Assembly: GCA_023101885.1 (NCBI GenBank)
Contig: JALPQD010000388.1
Coordinates: forward strand, 761,001-825,000
Reading direction: 5' to 3'
DNA length: 64,000 bases
DNA from: Typhlomys cinereus
Lineage: Eukaryota; Chordata; Mammalia; Rodentia; Platacanthomyidae
In this document: positions 48,871-61,905 of the stretch, piece after piece
How positions within the stretch are numbered: position 1 is the stretch's first letter
Layout of the letters: each line of letters starts with the position of its first letter
Program-made: the position numbers and the translations under genes
The notes under the pieces: generated by a model
Database searches by the model: none
What the model was told of the DNA's origin: nothing
Seen by the model: the letters and a program-made list of their open reading frames with translations, nothing else

Positions 48871-51800
48871 GAAGGCAGAAGTTGAATAGAATATATAATT
48901 AAAACTAGTGATATCATTTTACATCTGAATAGTACTTCAGTTTTTCTCAGTGGTTTTTGGGATATTTTACTTTTGTCTTTGATATGGTAATTTATCTCTT
49001 AATAAATCAAGAAGCTGGAAAAAGAGTCAAAGATTAAGGTAAGGTAATTCTGGATGTTAGTGACAGAATCTCATGGTATCACAGGTTTGCTACATTCTGT
49101 TTGGTTTGCCTAAATAGCACATCCTTTAATTTTTTCTCATTTCAATTCCTAAGTGTTTCTAATTTGAAGTAAAAAATATTTTTTTTGTAAAAAATATTTT
49201 TTAAAACGTACTTTTATTCTTCATAGTAAGCACCTATGTGTTTGTTAGAAAGGTCTGTCTTCTTACATTAGAAGGAACTTATCACACGTCTTGGTATTTC
49301 ACAGAGCCCCCAGTTCAATCTTGTTTTGAATGAATAACTAAGCACATATGAACTATAGAAATGAAAGGCACCAACATGTTATCTGGTGACTTTATGTTTA
49401 CCAGGTAAATAGTCCTCACTGTGGTGTTTGGCAGCTCTGGGATTGAAAGCAAGTCACTTTAATTTTTGAATTTTTGGTTTTAATTTGAAAAGTAGAAAAA
49501 TGGATAGAAGTTATTTTCATTGTCTTTGAGACTTAAAAAAGATTGCTGTCTGCTAAATGCCTCATACCACTTGTGATGTTTTTTATTATTCACTGCATCC
49601 CTCAGTGTCTAACCACTGAAGTCTTGGAAGCATCAGCGTGCCAGGGTTCTCACATTGACACACGGAGTTACCAACTAGTCTGAACATGCAAAACTTGCAT
49701 GAAATCAAACACTCTTCTGAAAAACAATCATTTTAACTCAACAAAATGAGCCCTCGCTTACAAAGAATAGCGTGTAGTTCCTAAAGATACAACCTAGAGT
49801 TTTCCATAGTACATACGAGCCATAAGTGATTCCCTGCATAATGCAGAAGAGGTGGTCCTTGTAAAGTTTTGTCATTTGTACCATGTAGCTCCATGCCTGG
49901 GTGATGACATCCATCACCAAGCAATAATATAACTGAGCTGGCTGTGCCGGCCTTCCCATCCCTCTGCGGCTATGAGAATATGTTTTCTATTCAGATCCCT
50001 GGGTTGAAGGCTTCACTGCTCTTCAAAATGACATATATATCACTGGTAATTACTTTCCTAAAATGGAAAGGGAATTAAAATAAAGGCCTGAATGTAGAAG
50101 GAGGTGGCAGGTTTTTGGAAAAGTGTATCAGCAATTTGAAACATGAATAATTAATTTTGTCTTGAGATTAGGTTCAGCCTGTGTTTATGATCTGTTGGAA
50201 AAAAAAAAACTCTAATGGGTTCTAAATAAATTCAGTATCAATTTAAGCTATTAGAGGAAGTTAAATCAAAATAATGAGGATATTAAAATACTTTGTGCAT
50301 TTCCAATCACTGCCTTATTGAGGCCCTGGATGTTTTCCAAGGAACAATAATAGCATGAATATATCAGGTGCCTATTTCCTTTAGAATGTGACTGTGTTCT
50401 TGTGTAAAGATGACTGAGAAACTTGTAGGAAACAGAAAGCCAAACTGATGTGTGATGCAATCTAGGGAGGCAGGGCTATGTAAATGATGAATTACTTCAT
50501 ACATACAGATTACAAGCAACATAGTGGCAGGCATTGTTAAAATAGTTGAACATTCTTTATGTATAGTAACTGCTAATTATAACAGCTAATTTCACACTGT
50601 AGTAAAAGAGATACTATTTTGTAACACTTTTCATTCTTATAGCATGAATTGGTAAATTCATCTATGATTAAGATCATTTCTGATACTATCCAAATATTGG
50701 GTGTTTGTTTATTTGGCTCATATCTTTCAAATCTCGGTATCTTGAGTAGAGGTCAAGAAACTCATTATGTGATAGTGATTTCTATTGCTACCCTTCATGT
50801 TTTATGATTATTTAGAACTTAGAAACAGATGGAAATCAAATTTATTAAATGAATAATGTTTACACTATATTTTTAATTTATTCTTTGTCAATATCTTTGA
50901 GGTATATCTTACAATGTTACTGAGTTAACACCATATTCCCTTTTACAGAATGTCTTCCATTATGGCATATCCATGAGTGTTTAAGAGTTTATGAGTTTTT
51001 TTTGTATTAATTGTGAATGTTCATCAATGTGTCTTTTTTCCTCTTAAACATTATTTATTCCACATATATTTTATATCCTCTTGAAAAATAGTAATTAGTA
51101 ATGCATAAATATAATTTGATAGACTTTGATATCAAATCTGCTCCACAATTAAAATTTGGATCTATGATTTGCATTTGCTTAATTTTTCAAGAAAAAGAAA
51201 GGAGGCATAATTTCAGTGAATTTAAAGTAATTTTAATGAAAACTGGAATATTAGATTACATGCCCCTTAAAAAATCAAGATAGCATAATAATATGGTCCT
51301 CATAACCAGGAACTATAAATTTGGTTAAGGTTTTGGATTGTATACAGCCCTTTCATATTTCTTCTTTGAATATAATAAGATACATTATAATGGTGCATTT
51401 CTATTTATAGTTTATTAATTTCATTTTCCACATGACTTTTTGTAAGATACCCTCTTGTTTTAAATCTTTTGAAATGACAAAGTTTTGAAAAAAGAATCAG
51501 GAAAGATAATAAGGATTTGCAGAAAATGATACTCCCACCTGATGAGAGGAAAATCATAAAATATAAATGACAGTAATATTATATATATTTTAACAAAATA
51601 GCTTCATTTCTAAGGTATCTCAATAAAACTAAATAAAATAAGTAATTGAAAAATCTATTTTTAATAAAATTATGAATATGCTATTATACAACTTAATGAA
51701 AATGAATAAAATATATTTGCTTCACTATACCTAGATACTGAACTTTTCCCTTGCTTGAAACACCAGCTATCAATTTCTAATGTTATCAGAAATTCACTAA

Positions 51801-51935
51801 CTCACTGCTTCATCATGAAAGGGCTGTTATGATTTAAAATTGCACAAATTTACATTTTCGAAAATAGAATAGAGCTTAAGGATTTGTGGAAATAAAGATT
51901 TTTGTCTCACTTCAGGATGAACTGGAGTGGATATA
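48871..51935. other. AT-rich intergenic sequence, unassigned
   Basis: No gene is supported. A local direct repeat of GTAAAAAATATTTTTT occurs at about 49170-49200. The AT content is high throughout 50.8-51.7 kb, with no nameable repeat. Confidence 0.45.
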
Positions 51936-51937
51936 GT

Positions 51938-51939
<2 letters not shown>

Positions 51940-51976
<37 letters not shown>
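51940..51976. repeat. (GT)n microsatellite
   Basis: A GT tract of about 37 bp, probably the tail side of the antisense B4-like SINE that follows. Confidence 0.95.
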
Positions 51977-51978
<2 letters not shown>

Positions 51979-51984
51979 ATATAT

Positions 51985-52240
51985 TTCCAAAAAGTGTGTA
52001 CAACAATTCAATGTTTTTGCCTAGAAGGCCCAACGGTGACATTAGGGATCACCTGGATTGCTATACCTCCTTATAGTTTTACTCTAGTGTTTCTGAGGCT
52101 GTGTCTTCCAGAGCTGTAATTGTAAACCACCACCGTGTTCCCTTGGCACGTTCATGTCAAATCTGGGGATCTGGTGCAGCATCGTTTGCTTCTCAGGCTC
52201 AGTGATCAAAGGTTCATGGAGCCATCTCTCCAGCTCAGTG
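51985..52240 (-). mobile_element. B4-like SINE, antisense
   Basis: CCCAACGGTGACATTAGGGATC (tail side), TTATAGTTTTACTCTAGTG, TTCCAGAGCTGTAATTG and the reversed head ATCTGGGGATCTGGTGC, AGCCATCTCTCCAGCTC follow antisense B4 order. Confidence 0.6.
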
Positions 52241-52475
52241 ACAAGCATTTTCATAAGTGATTACTCCATATTTCCAATAGCAAGATCGTGTCTGCCTCTG
52301 TCCCACCACTGTGTTTATTGCACCATTTTTTTCCTCACTGGGGGTTCTGCATGTGGTTTCACTACTCATATGTAAATGTGAACAAAAATCTTCTCTTGGC
52401 CATCTTCTTTATATAGACTTGTGTGAAAGAAGCTTCAAGATGAAAAAGCAAATGTATGTCAAGGTGTTGGAAATC

Positions 52476-52690
52476 TTGGGTTTGGACTCAACTAGTACTC
52501 AGGCTTGTCATTGACACCATCCCTGACTTTGGAAAAGTAGCTGCATTTCACTTGCGTTTCTTTCTTCCCATTCATAAACTAAGTAAATCAATAATCGTTC
52601 CCTTACAACTTCTTACTAGAAGAAGAGATCATTTATATTACAGTATCCAGCAGATAATGTACAATCAATAAAAGCTCATTAGTTGGAGGT
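52476..52690 (+). mobile_element. MIR remnant
   Basis: TTGGGTTTGGACTCAACTAG, CTTTGGAAAAGTAGCTGC, TTTCTTCCCATTCATAAAC and CAATCAATAAAAGCTCATTAG follow the MIR order (TGGGTTCAAATCCC, TTGGGCAAGTTACTT, TTTCCTCATCTGTAAAATGG, CTCAATAAATGTTAG). Confidence 0.6.
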
Positions 52691-52699
52691 CAGGAGCAC

Positions 52700-55600
52700 A
52701 GCCATGACCTGGCAATTGCCAACTGGTCTTATCGTTTTGTGGGGCAATATTCAGTCATGTATTCATGAATTTGCTCTTACTCAATTTTAAAGTTCTCTGA
52801 TTCCAATGTTTAGACAGGCTGGATGGGTAACTTAGATAATGTCTTGGATAAGTTTTAATGTGAAGAATGACATATAGCATTCAGACCTCAGATTTGAGAA
52901 AATGCAAGAAGTTAAGTAGCCTATAATTCTGCAGGACACATGCTGTATCAAAATGGAACAAAAGCATCTAGTTTCTACCTAATGCTTCCTTTGTGGCACT
53001 GTCGTTTCCAATCTTAGAAAATATTTTCCTTTGCCTAGAAATAGCCTAGAAATCTAAATTTAACGCAAACACACACTTTCAAATGTTGTAACTGAATTCA
53101 ACGTATCGTGAACACCAATAGTTATACACTGGAAGAAACATTTCCAGAAAAGTTCAGCCATGGAACAGGTTTGAAATTTCTCATCTGCCCAGTTAAGAAT
53201 ACTTCAATTGAGAGAGCATTAGGTTTCTGGGCATGCAAAATATTTTTAGCTATAAATATACTCAAAACTCTCAGTGACCTTAGTAGGTAGATATCAATTA
53301 TTTTATTACACTATTATTATGAAGTCTACCTTGTAGATGAGGAAATGAGATGTTGTCTAACTTGTCTAAGGACTCTGAGTTGTTTAGCAGTCGAACTGTG
53401 CTCTGAACTCAGACACCCTCACTTCAATGTGTCTCTACTTTACTTGAGGATTAGAGAGTCAAGTAATGAATTCTTCTCAGGTCCAGGAACTAGTCATTAA
53501 GATTTTATAGGAAGCCACATTTTCAAATAGGATCTTACAAAAGAAAAACTTACCTAGGACTTATTCTTCAATCCAGAGATATATCATTCAATATCATGGG
53601 TTGCATATGTTTAAACTGCAGAATCCTTAACAAGCAATGATAAACTCATGTGTCTTGCCTTTCCAAAAATATGTAAATATCAGAGCTTCATGATGTGTGA
53701 AGGAGCTTTGTGGGATGTGTCTAAACATTCTGGTATTGAACCTGGGGCCTTCCTTAGCATGTTAATAGATTAACTTTATCAATGTGGTAGGATTTTAGCC
53801 AAATCCCAAGAAACAGATTACATTTTTGAAAGAAAGACTTGGAGCTACCAGAGGCTGTTGGGTTCTGTTATATTGTCCCAAGAAAGCTAATATTTTAGGA
53901 AGTATAAGGTGAAACTTGGTTGTGCAATTATGGTAATTTTAGAATAGAAAAGTAATGTGGAAAGAAATCTAAGAGTATATCTGCCAGCATGCCCTGACTT
54001 TCCCTACTAAGTTGTCATGAACTAATGATTGTATATATACAGTGAATTCATGTGAAATACACACATACATACACACACACACACACACAATGCCAAACAC
54101 ACTTTGACTTTCTGGAAGTGCTAAAATATTGCAAACAATTCAGCAGGATCAGACTTTAAAATGATTTCCTGTGGGTGCCCCCATAAAAGAATTGTAAGCA
54201 ATCAAAGGCAGAACTATAAAAATGTTTTTCCTTGTTTCATTTATAAAATAAAAATTATATGAGATAGAGAAATATTTCAGAATGAGATTTTGAAAAGTAC
54301 TATATATTTTAGCCAAGAAAAGAAGATGATGAATGGCTATGAAGAAGAGCAGAGAATTATTGGACTGCTACATGAACTGAACTATAATTCTTGCTCTGCT
54401 TCAGGAATAACACAGCTCTTTAAAACTGACCCTATACACAGTGCTGTCTAGATAGTTATTGTGATTTCAAACTTATGTTAGCTATCAAAAGTTCATGCTT
54501 AGTGATTAACATTGAGTAGATAGATGCCACTCTTTTCCTCTAATTATTATTTCAAAAATATCCATGCAATTTCAAAATGATCTACTAGGATCATATTTGA
54601 CAGGACATGTACAATGCATGCCACAAAGAAATGGAAATTGAGGCAAGGTTATTCTTGGTTTGGTTCATAACCTCTTGCTTATTCACATCCTCAAGTTAAT
54701 TAATTTATGTCAGCAGAACATTTAGCACAGTGCACTAGTATGGAAGATACATTCCAAAATTTGACTGTGACAGCAATTTTCATTTCTATCAACATAGGCA
54801 GCAGATTTCCCAGGGAGCATTGGAAAACCCATACCTTCAATTTATCTTGGTCATTAACCTCTCCTGAGATGGTAGTGGATTCATGAAGTCTGACAAGGCA
54901 GAGTTTAGACCATAACCCATAGAAGGCCATTGGATTTCAGCACCAGTTTCCATGAATCTATTTATTTGCTGCCAAAGCCCTTAATTTACTGTGCTAAATC
55001 ACAACTATAAAAATTGTCCAAACAAATTTTCCCTATCGACTATAAAACATTAAAATACAAATTACATTTTTAAGGCACACATTTAATATTCTTTCTTATT
55101 TCTGTTCTCTCTACTTCATTTTCCCCAGGGGGTTGCGAAAAGTGCTTCAACAGGGGACTGTCTTTGAAGTTATACTAATCTTTATTCTATGTGGTCCTTC
55201 TCTAGACTCATTTAATTTACTTGATTTTTAAGTCATGATTATATCCTCCAGATACCAATTCGTGACATCCTTCCAAAGAATTGTTCATTAAAACCTAATT
55301 TTTACCTTCTAATGCTGGCTTTTTAGCTAATGAAATCTGCAGTAATTATAAGTATCTATCTTGTGAAACCTCAGAATTATCGGCATTTATATATAAAGTC
55401 AAGCAGCAAGAAAACGAGATTAACATTGAAGCTAGGGCTTTCCTTTTCATTTCATTGAAGTGAGGTTAGTACATACACAGTTATGTATACTTAAGTGAAA
55501 GAATCTCATTTAGCATCTTTCAATATTTTTACACTGTCATTGGAACTCTTTTGAATGGTACCCAAGGGATGCCCCATCTAATTTAAACTTCATGGCAGGA

Positions 55601-56585
55601 AAGACATCAGGAAGCTTCAGATTCATTATTTAGCTTTATGATCTGAAAAGACGGCGTTAAAGTTTTTGTAATGCTCGGCTCTTGATCTATCCAAGGTGCC
55701 CTATAGTGATAGCTTCTGTTCAATTTCACTGACGGTTCAGGTTGGAATTTTATCAAAGAGATGCATTTTTTAAAGAAAAGTTGGAACACCTCCCTGACTC
55801 CTGAATGTAAGTCATGCCTAAATGAAACAATAAGCTCTATAATTCCTTGGCACTCACAACAGGACAGCGGGAATGTGCATGGTGCTATGACAGGTATAAA
55901 CCTGTAGAGAGTTTGGTGTGATCAGGATTCAACCTGTGCAGAGCAGTAATAAAGATGGGATCATGAATCAGGAAGCTCCAGAAAAAATTGTGTGTCATTG
56001 GAATTGACCTTTAGCGAATAGGATGCCTGTACTACTATGTAGAAACAGAAAATTATTGGAGGATCTAGTGTTGGAATGTAGTAAAGTCATGATTCAAATC
56101 CAGGTGTATTAGATGCCAAACTTAATTAATGTATACAGCTTTTCTTTGCATTACCTACAGAAGGGGAGTCCTGCCATAGAACTAACCTAAAGTTTAGGGA
56201 ATTTATTGCTCATAATATATGGAATGCTTTCTATGTATCAGCTTACTGTTTTCATTTGCCAAGTATGACTTTGGGAGTACTTTTAAAATTAGATGCTGCT
56301 CCTCAGTAATTGAGCAGAACACTAGAATATAATCTGAAATGAAGCCCACTGTTCACAATCAGATATTCTCATTCTGTCTTTTAGTCTGGTTCTTTGGACT
56401 TCTGCAAATGCTAGTTTCCTGTGTCTTTCTTATGGAAAATTGAATGGGAAATGCAAACCTCTGTACACTGACAACAAACTTCTGCTTGAGGAAGGCAAGC
56501 TAAGCTGATATATCAAACTTAATAGACCAGAATTTATTTTGACAGGATAGATTATCTCCTTCTATCATAAAATGTGGACATTCTT
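52700..56585. other. Intergenic sequence, largely unassigned
   Basis: No gene is supported. It contains a CA microsatellite at 54060-54089 and a MIR-like block at 53290-53410 (GTAGATGAGGAAATGAG, TTTAGCAGTCGAACTGTGC). Other sequence shows no nameable repeat. Confidence 0.45.
53290..53410 (+). mobile_element. MIR remnant
   Basis: TATTTTATTACACTATTATTATG, TTGTAGATGAGGAAATGAG and ACTTGTCTAAGGACTCTGAG follow the MIR core order on the + strand. Confidence 0.6.
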
Positions 56586-56604
56586 AATGAAATTAGTATT
56601 CTTT

Positions 56605-56897
56605 TTTAATTTTTTATTATTTATTATTTATTCAATTGTGCATGTATGCTTGTGTGCACATGTGTGTATTTATGTGTGTGTAGAACCACAGACAAATTCG
56701 GGAACCACCATGGACCGCCTCCACCTCCTCCTTGTTTACTCTGCCCCGGGATTCACGGGCTCTGCACTACCAGGACCAGAAATGCAGGCCGCCCCCGCTT
56801 CTGCCTGGTGTCTATACGTGGGGTCTAGGATCCAACCTCAGAACCTTCTGCCTACAAGGCAGAGGCTTAACCCCTGAGCCACCTCTCCAGCCTCACC
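56605..56897 (-). mobile_element. Recent tRNA-derived SINE, copy 3, full length (unnamed family)
   Basis: On the minus strand it starts GGTGAGGCTGGAGAGGTGGCTCAG, has a box-A-like TGGCTCAGGGG, a box-B-like GAGGTTGGATCC and the same unique right part as the 8.8 and 38.1 kb copies. The tail (plus strand) is AATTTTTTATTATTTATTATTTATTCAATTG. It is flanked by a perfect 15-bp duplication, AAATTAGTATTCTTT, at 56590-56604 and 56898-56912. Being the only copy with the full 5' head, it defines the family. Confidence 0.93.
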
Positions 56898-57239
56898 AAA
56901 TTAGTATTCTTTATTTGTCTATCAAACTAGTTTCAAATGCCTCTTAGCAAACAGCTTTTTAAAATCCAGTATTTAATAAAGGTTATGCTAGCTAACCGTT
57001 TTGACTGTCACATAAATAACCCAACCACTTTTACAGACCAAGTACATCTTTCATCATATGTGGCTTCTATCTTCCTATTCTGCATTTAATAGAAAGAATG
57101 TTTTCTGAGATATTGTTCTATAATCTACCAGGTTTTTAAAAAGATACAGTCTACAGTTTTAGGAAAGCTAACATAAGTTCGAGCTTTATTTCCATTTTCA
57201 AGGGTTTGTATGTGGAAGGGTGTTATGCATGCTTGCATA

Positions 57240-57246
57240 TGTGTAT

Positions 57247-57301
<55 letters not shown>

Positions 57302-57500
57302 TATGATGGCCAGTGGTTAATATGGGGAATCATCTTTGGTCACTTTTCCACCTTATTCTTTTGAGATAGTGTCTCTAATCAAACCTAGAGTTTGTCATTA
57401 GGATCACCACACCATCCCAATATTTATATGACATCTGGGGATTTGAATTCTGGTTCACCAAATGTTTTAACTAGAAAGCCATCTCTCTCCCCACCCCCAA
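57240..57500 (-). mobile_element. B4-like SINE, antisense
   Basis: A GT tract (57249-57301) is followed by TGGCCAGTGGTTAATATGG, TTTTGAGATAGTGTCTC, CAATATTTATATGACATCTGGGG and AGAAAGCCATCTCTCTCCCC. This is an antisense B4 order, with a GAGACAGGGTCTC-like block and a GATGGCT-type head. Confidence 0.6.
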
Positions 57501-57504
57501 AGAA

Positions 57505-58480
57505 AGGTTTTTGAGAATTATTGTTAATTTTTCATATTTTCTGCATGGAGTTTCCAAAGTAAAAATTACATTTATTCAGTAATTTAGTGTGTTTCAGCAC
57601 TAATGCACAAAAGGTATGTATAGTTAAAAGTAGTAAAATAGATTATTTCCCTGTGTTGTAATGTTTGACATGATTCAGGAAATGTGATGAGTATAATTAC
57701 TAACAGAACAGAACAAAACAGAACAGAACATAACCTTTCATTCCTGCAGTTTCTACTTATGTTTTCTTTGCATGAATGAACTTCCTCAAACTCTGTGTTT
57801 AAATCAGTTCCTTTTAAAAGAAGGCATGTTGAAGAATAATTTCCTAAAATATACAGTAAGTTACCTTCACCTTTATTAACTCACAGAAAGAAAGGAAAAT
57901 TATTTATGATTATGTCGGGCATAAAAATAAGAACTCACAAACAAGACAATAAGCCATGGTCCTTGTGCTAAAGATGTATATATACAACCAGTAATATGTG
58001 TGCAGCAACAGAAAGGCCAAAAGCACTGTGAACACACAATGCATTTCAAATAAGGTCATGAGGAAAGTTCAAGTTATAGCTGAACTTCCATATCAATCTA
58101 CTTATATATTCAGTTCCATGTTCATCTCAACCTATTTTATTCATTATTTATTTCTGTGTTGATTTTTGCCTCTGGAATAAAAGAATTTTAAAACCTATTC
58201 CTGGATATACTGATATACAAATCTCTGGCTGCTGGTATATTTGTGCTTTAACACACAGCAAATTAATAGTGAATAAAATAATGATCAGTAGCAAGAAAAG
58301 ATTTTTCCAGAGAATAGAATAGAATTCAGAAGTCCAAAGATAGTAAAGAATATATGTATTATGGAGAACTTGACCTAAGTCACAGAGTTGGGAATGATTG
58401 TTGAATGTTCATGGATCAGAAGAGCAAGAGGTGTCATACAAGGAAAGGATAAAGAAAGTATAATATAGAATATTGGCATA
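57505..58480. other. Intergenic sequence, unassigned
   Basis: A short (AACAG)n-like run is at about 57706-57735. No gene or nameable repeat otherwise. Confidence 0.4.
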
Positions 58481-58484
58481 GTAT

Positions 58485-59035
58485 AGAATATCGGCAAACC
58501 TGGAATGCTCAGCCCTACACCAAAGTTCAGGGAACCTTGCAGAAGAGGGTAAGATTGTAAAAGACCAAAGGTGGCATGAGGTACTTCTGATCAACACACT
58601 ACAGTCACAACAGGAGTGCTGTACCCAGAAGCTCACCGTAATGAGAATATTTGCCACCAGATCTACACAATAGCTGACATGTCAGCATTGTCCAAGGACT
58701 AATGAGGATCTCAGAAGAAACAACTACTCTCAGGAAAGAGGAACCTCCCCTTTTGTGACTGCTCATGACTGCTCACCGAAGAACCACATATACCAAATAA
58801 GATATCTCATGTTTTTACCCACCCAGGCATTCCCAAGGGAGCTGCAATACACAGAAACAGAAGGACAGGATGGTGGGGGGACATGGCAGCACTGATTGAT
58901 GAGGGAGAGGGAGGAGGGAAGGGGGGAATGAGGAGTTTGGTAGAGGAGAGGGGTTATATGGGTCAGAGCAAAGACGTAAATCCAATTCGTTGGTAAATAA
59001 AAAATGAAAGTTCTCAATTTAAAAAAAGGAAAGAA
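58485..59035 (+). mobile_element. L1 (Lx-like) 3' UTR, sense
   Basis: Contains GAACCTTGCAGAAGAGGGTAAG, AGTGCTGTACCCAGAAGC, CCACATATACC-type blocks, and a G-rich polypurine stretch (58915-58960) ending in GGTAAATAAAAAATG. This resembles remembered mouse Lx 3' UTR order (GAAGAGGGG, CTGTGAAATGCTG, polypurine, AATAAAA). Sense orientation. Confidence 0.55.
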
Positions 59036-59599
59036 AACAAGTAATAACCAAAGAAATTATCAGGAAAAAAGTAAAATAAAATGAGGTTTAGCCATTGGCT
59101 AGAGATCACAGAAATCCTTAAAAGTGAGAATTAAAAAAAAATCAAAATTTACTGGTATTTGTAACAGACAAAGTGTTCTGGGGAGAGGAGAAAGTGGGAG
59201 GAGACAATGAAAAAGCATTTGGATTGGACAAAAGCTGCAGTGTGAATAGGAAGTCCTCCTGCAAAGAGTCTACATGGCTGGTTTCAGCAGTAGAGCCACA
59301 AAAGAATTCCAAATAACATGAGTGTGTATAATCCATGGTTCACTTTACCAATTCCATTATGTTTGATGAAAGTACATATTTGTAGCTCTGTTACTCTCTT
59401 GGACCTGAAGTATTGCTTCATTCATGTTTCTAATACATATTTCCTGAGTGTTCTCATGTGTCAGGAACTGCACGATTTATTAGGATTCCTAGCACCTGGA
59501 TAGTAATATGGTACTGGATGATTAATACTATTTTGTGTACAAGACTACCTTTTGTCTTTAGCATTATTCTAATTTTCTTGGATCAACTTAGTGTTCCTC

Positions 59600-61410
59600 C
59601 ATTTTTTTCTCCCACATTTTATTTTTTTTCCCAATCATACAAGCTCAATAGGTACCCCGTCCTCTCCCTCCTCCTCCCCTCCCCAGTCCCCCCTTGCACT
59701 CTCCCCCACTTCTCCCCTTCTGTACACCCTCCTCCCTCCCTCCCTTTCTCCCAATCCCTCCCCCTTCTTCCCTCCCATCCCCTGGAACATTCTTTTGTGT
59801 GAATGCCAAACCTCCCTCTGAGTCCTCGCTAGTGAGGTATAAGGACTCAATGGCATAACCTGGAGCCCTTTCTTGGACTTCTCATTAGTATGGAACTCTA
59901 TTATGACTGTTATTCCCTTGCCTCTAAGGATCATGCTGCCTCTGATCCACGCTAGACTTTGGGGGGGTCATTAACATGTCAGCCATTGCACAGGTCATGC
60001 AAAGTCTGATTATGGCTACTGCAGCCCTTACTTGTGTGGAATATCTTGCATATCTTTTGTCCTCCCCATCTTTAGGCTCTTACAATCTGGCTCCCCCCTC
60101 TTCTGCAAGTTTCCCTGAGCTTCAGGATGGGGAGGGATTTGGCTGTTCTGGTTCCAGGTGATTAATGTAGGGTCTTTGGTGTTCTGAATTATGGTTTGTT
60201 GTTGTTTTCAGTTTTGCTTTTCCTGCACCATCCTTGGCTCCATCCTGATTGGTACTGAAGGTCACCTCCTAACAAAAGATAAAAGACTGTTTAAATGAAT
60301 ATCTTAATATAAGAGAAGACTCAAAGGTAGATAGAATCAGATTAGGATATCACAACGAGGGGGGTCAGCGTCCCATTTACACGATGGTTACCATCTATCT
60401 GCCAGTCACTATATCCTCCCTGTTGGTGAGATCAGATCTCTTCAGTTGCAAGTGACCAGGAAGGGAAGTGAGAGTGAGCTTCACCAAATGTCTCCCTACT
60501 TACATGCAATACTTTACATTGACCTATTTTCTCTACTGAAGCCTGATCCTCTCCTTTTTTCTGGGGAGGGGGGCTCCTTCCCCTTCCCTCCTATTTATAA
60601 TCTTTGAGATTACAGTTGGTATTACAGAGATTTATCTTTGAATATGTCATTAAATGGGTTTGGTACTAGGATCCACCTATTAGGGAGTACATATGGTGTC
60701 TAATTTTCTGAGTCTGGGATATTTCACTCAATATGATTTTTCTAATTCCATTCATTTCCTGGAAAATTTCATTAATTTATCTTTTTTGATGACTGAGCAG
60801 TATTCCATTCTATAACTGTACCACATTTTCCTTATCCACTCGTTAACTGTTGGGCATTTGGATTGATTCCATGACTTTGCTATTGTCAATAGTGCTGCTA
60901 TGAACATGGTTGTGCTTGTGTTTCTGTAGTGAATTTCTGCATTATGAGAGGTTATTCCCAGAAGTAATATAGCAGTGTCATACGGCATTTCAATCTTTAC
61001 TTTTATAAAAAATCACCAAACCAATTGCCAGAGTGGTTGTATAAGTCTAGATTCCCACCAGCAAAGAGTTCCCTTCTTGCCACATCCTCTCCAGCATTTG
61101 GTGTTCGTTGTATTGTGGATTTTTGCCATCCTGGGTGAGATGATATCTCAGGGAAATTTTGATTTGCATTTCCTTGATGGCTAAAGATGTGGAGCATTTT
61201 TTAAGATATTTGTTAGACATTTCAATTTCGTCCCTGGAAAAGTTTCTTTTGAGTTCCCAGGTCCATTTTTTAATTGAGCCATTTATCTCCTTGTATTTAG
61301 TTTTTTAAGTTCTTTATGTACTCTGGATAATAGAGCTCTATCATGTGGTTTTGACCTCTAAGTCATCTCCCAGCCCTTTAGCAGTCAACTTGTGAGTACC
61401 CAGTTAATGC
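59600..61410 (-). mobile_element. L1 3' part with ORF2 C-terminus and 3' UTR
   Basis: On the minus strand, 61003-61197 reads SHQGNANQNFPEISSHP, and 60752-60988 reads PYDTAILLLGI and MFIAALLTIAKSWNQSKCPTV, then MEYCSVIKKDKLMKF. These are the hallmark C-terminal residues of L1 ORF2p (before the zinc-knuckle-like end), with frameshifts between frames, so the copy is dead. Toward lower coordinates lies the 3' UTR, with a pyrimidine-rich plus strand at 59650-59790 (polypurine on the sense strand) and a T-rich end at about 59605-59633 that is the poly(A) tail side. It is strongly 5' truncated near 61410. Confidence 0.85.
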
Positions 61411-61424
61411 ATCATTTTTTCTGT

Positions 61425-61905
61425 TTTAATTAAATGTTTTTTCTTTTAGAATTTCTTATATTAATACAATGTATTTATGATATTTTCACAACTTAATCCC
61501 CAATCCCATCCAAAATCCTTTCTCATTGTAACTCTTTTTCTTCCCAACTAGTCTCCTTTCTACTTTCATGTTTCTTTGCAATGTCTTTTTGCATGGCATG
61601 CTGACTTTCAGCTGGGTTGCCTTTGATGGGATGTGCTTAAGTATTTGGCAGAGCATGAATCATGTATCAGTGCATATAACATTCAGGAAAGTATTTTCCT
61701 TTCTGCCCTTGCCCTGCCTTCAGTATTAACTATCAGTATCAGGATATGTGGAGCTTCTTATGACCTTTCCCCTTCCTAGGTGAAATGTTGATAGTTTAAA
61801 TCCTGTGCAGGATTTAATTGCAGTGAGTTCATGGATACAACAGTCTTGTTATGTCCAAAACTGCTTGATCCTAAATGTACCATTTTAAAAATTTACTTCC
61901 TTTTT
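61425..61905 (-). mobile_element. L1 (Lx-like) 3' UTR fragment
   Basis: T-rich start, then GCCTTTGATGGGATGTGCTTAAG, TAGGTGAAATGTTGATAG, CCTGTGCAGGATTTAATTGCAGTGAG and CAGTCTTGTTATGTCC. It aligns in order with the element at 7440-7985 and is therefore a second Lx-type end in the same minus orientation, adjacent to the L1 at 59.6-61.4 kb. Confidence 0.6.

Noticed and set aside
60752..60988. Possible host gene with conserved MFIAALLTIAK motif
   Set aside because: The sequence matches the L1 ORF2p C-terminus on the minus strand and sits inside a 5'-truncated L1, so it is a transposon fragment.
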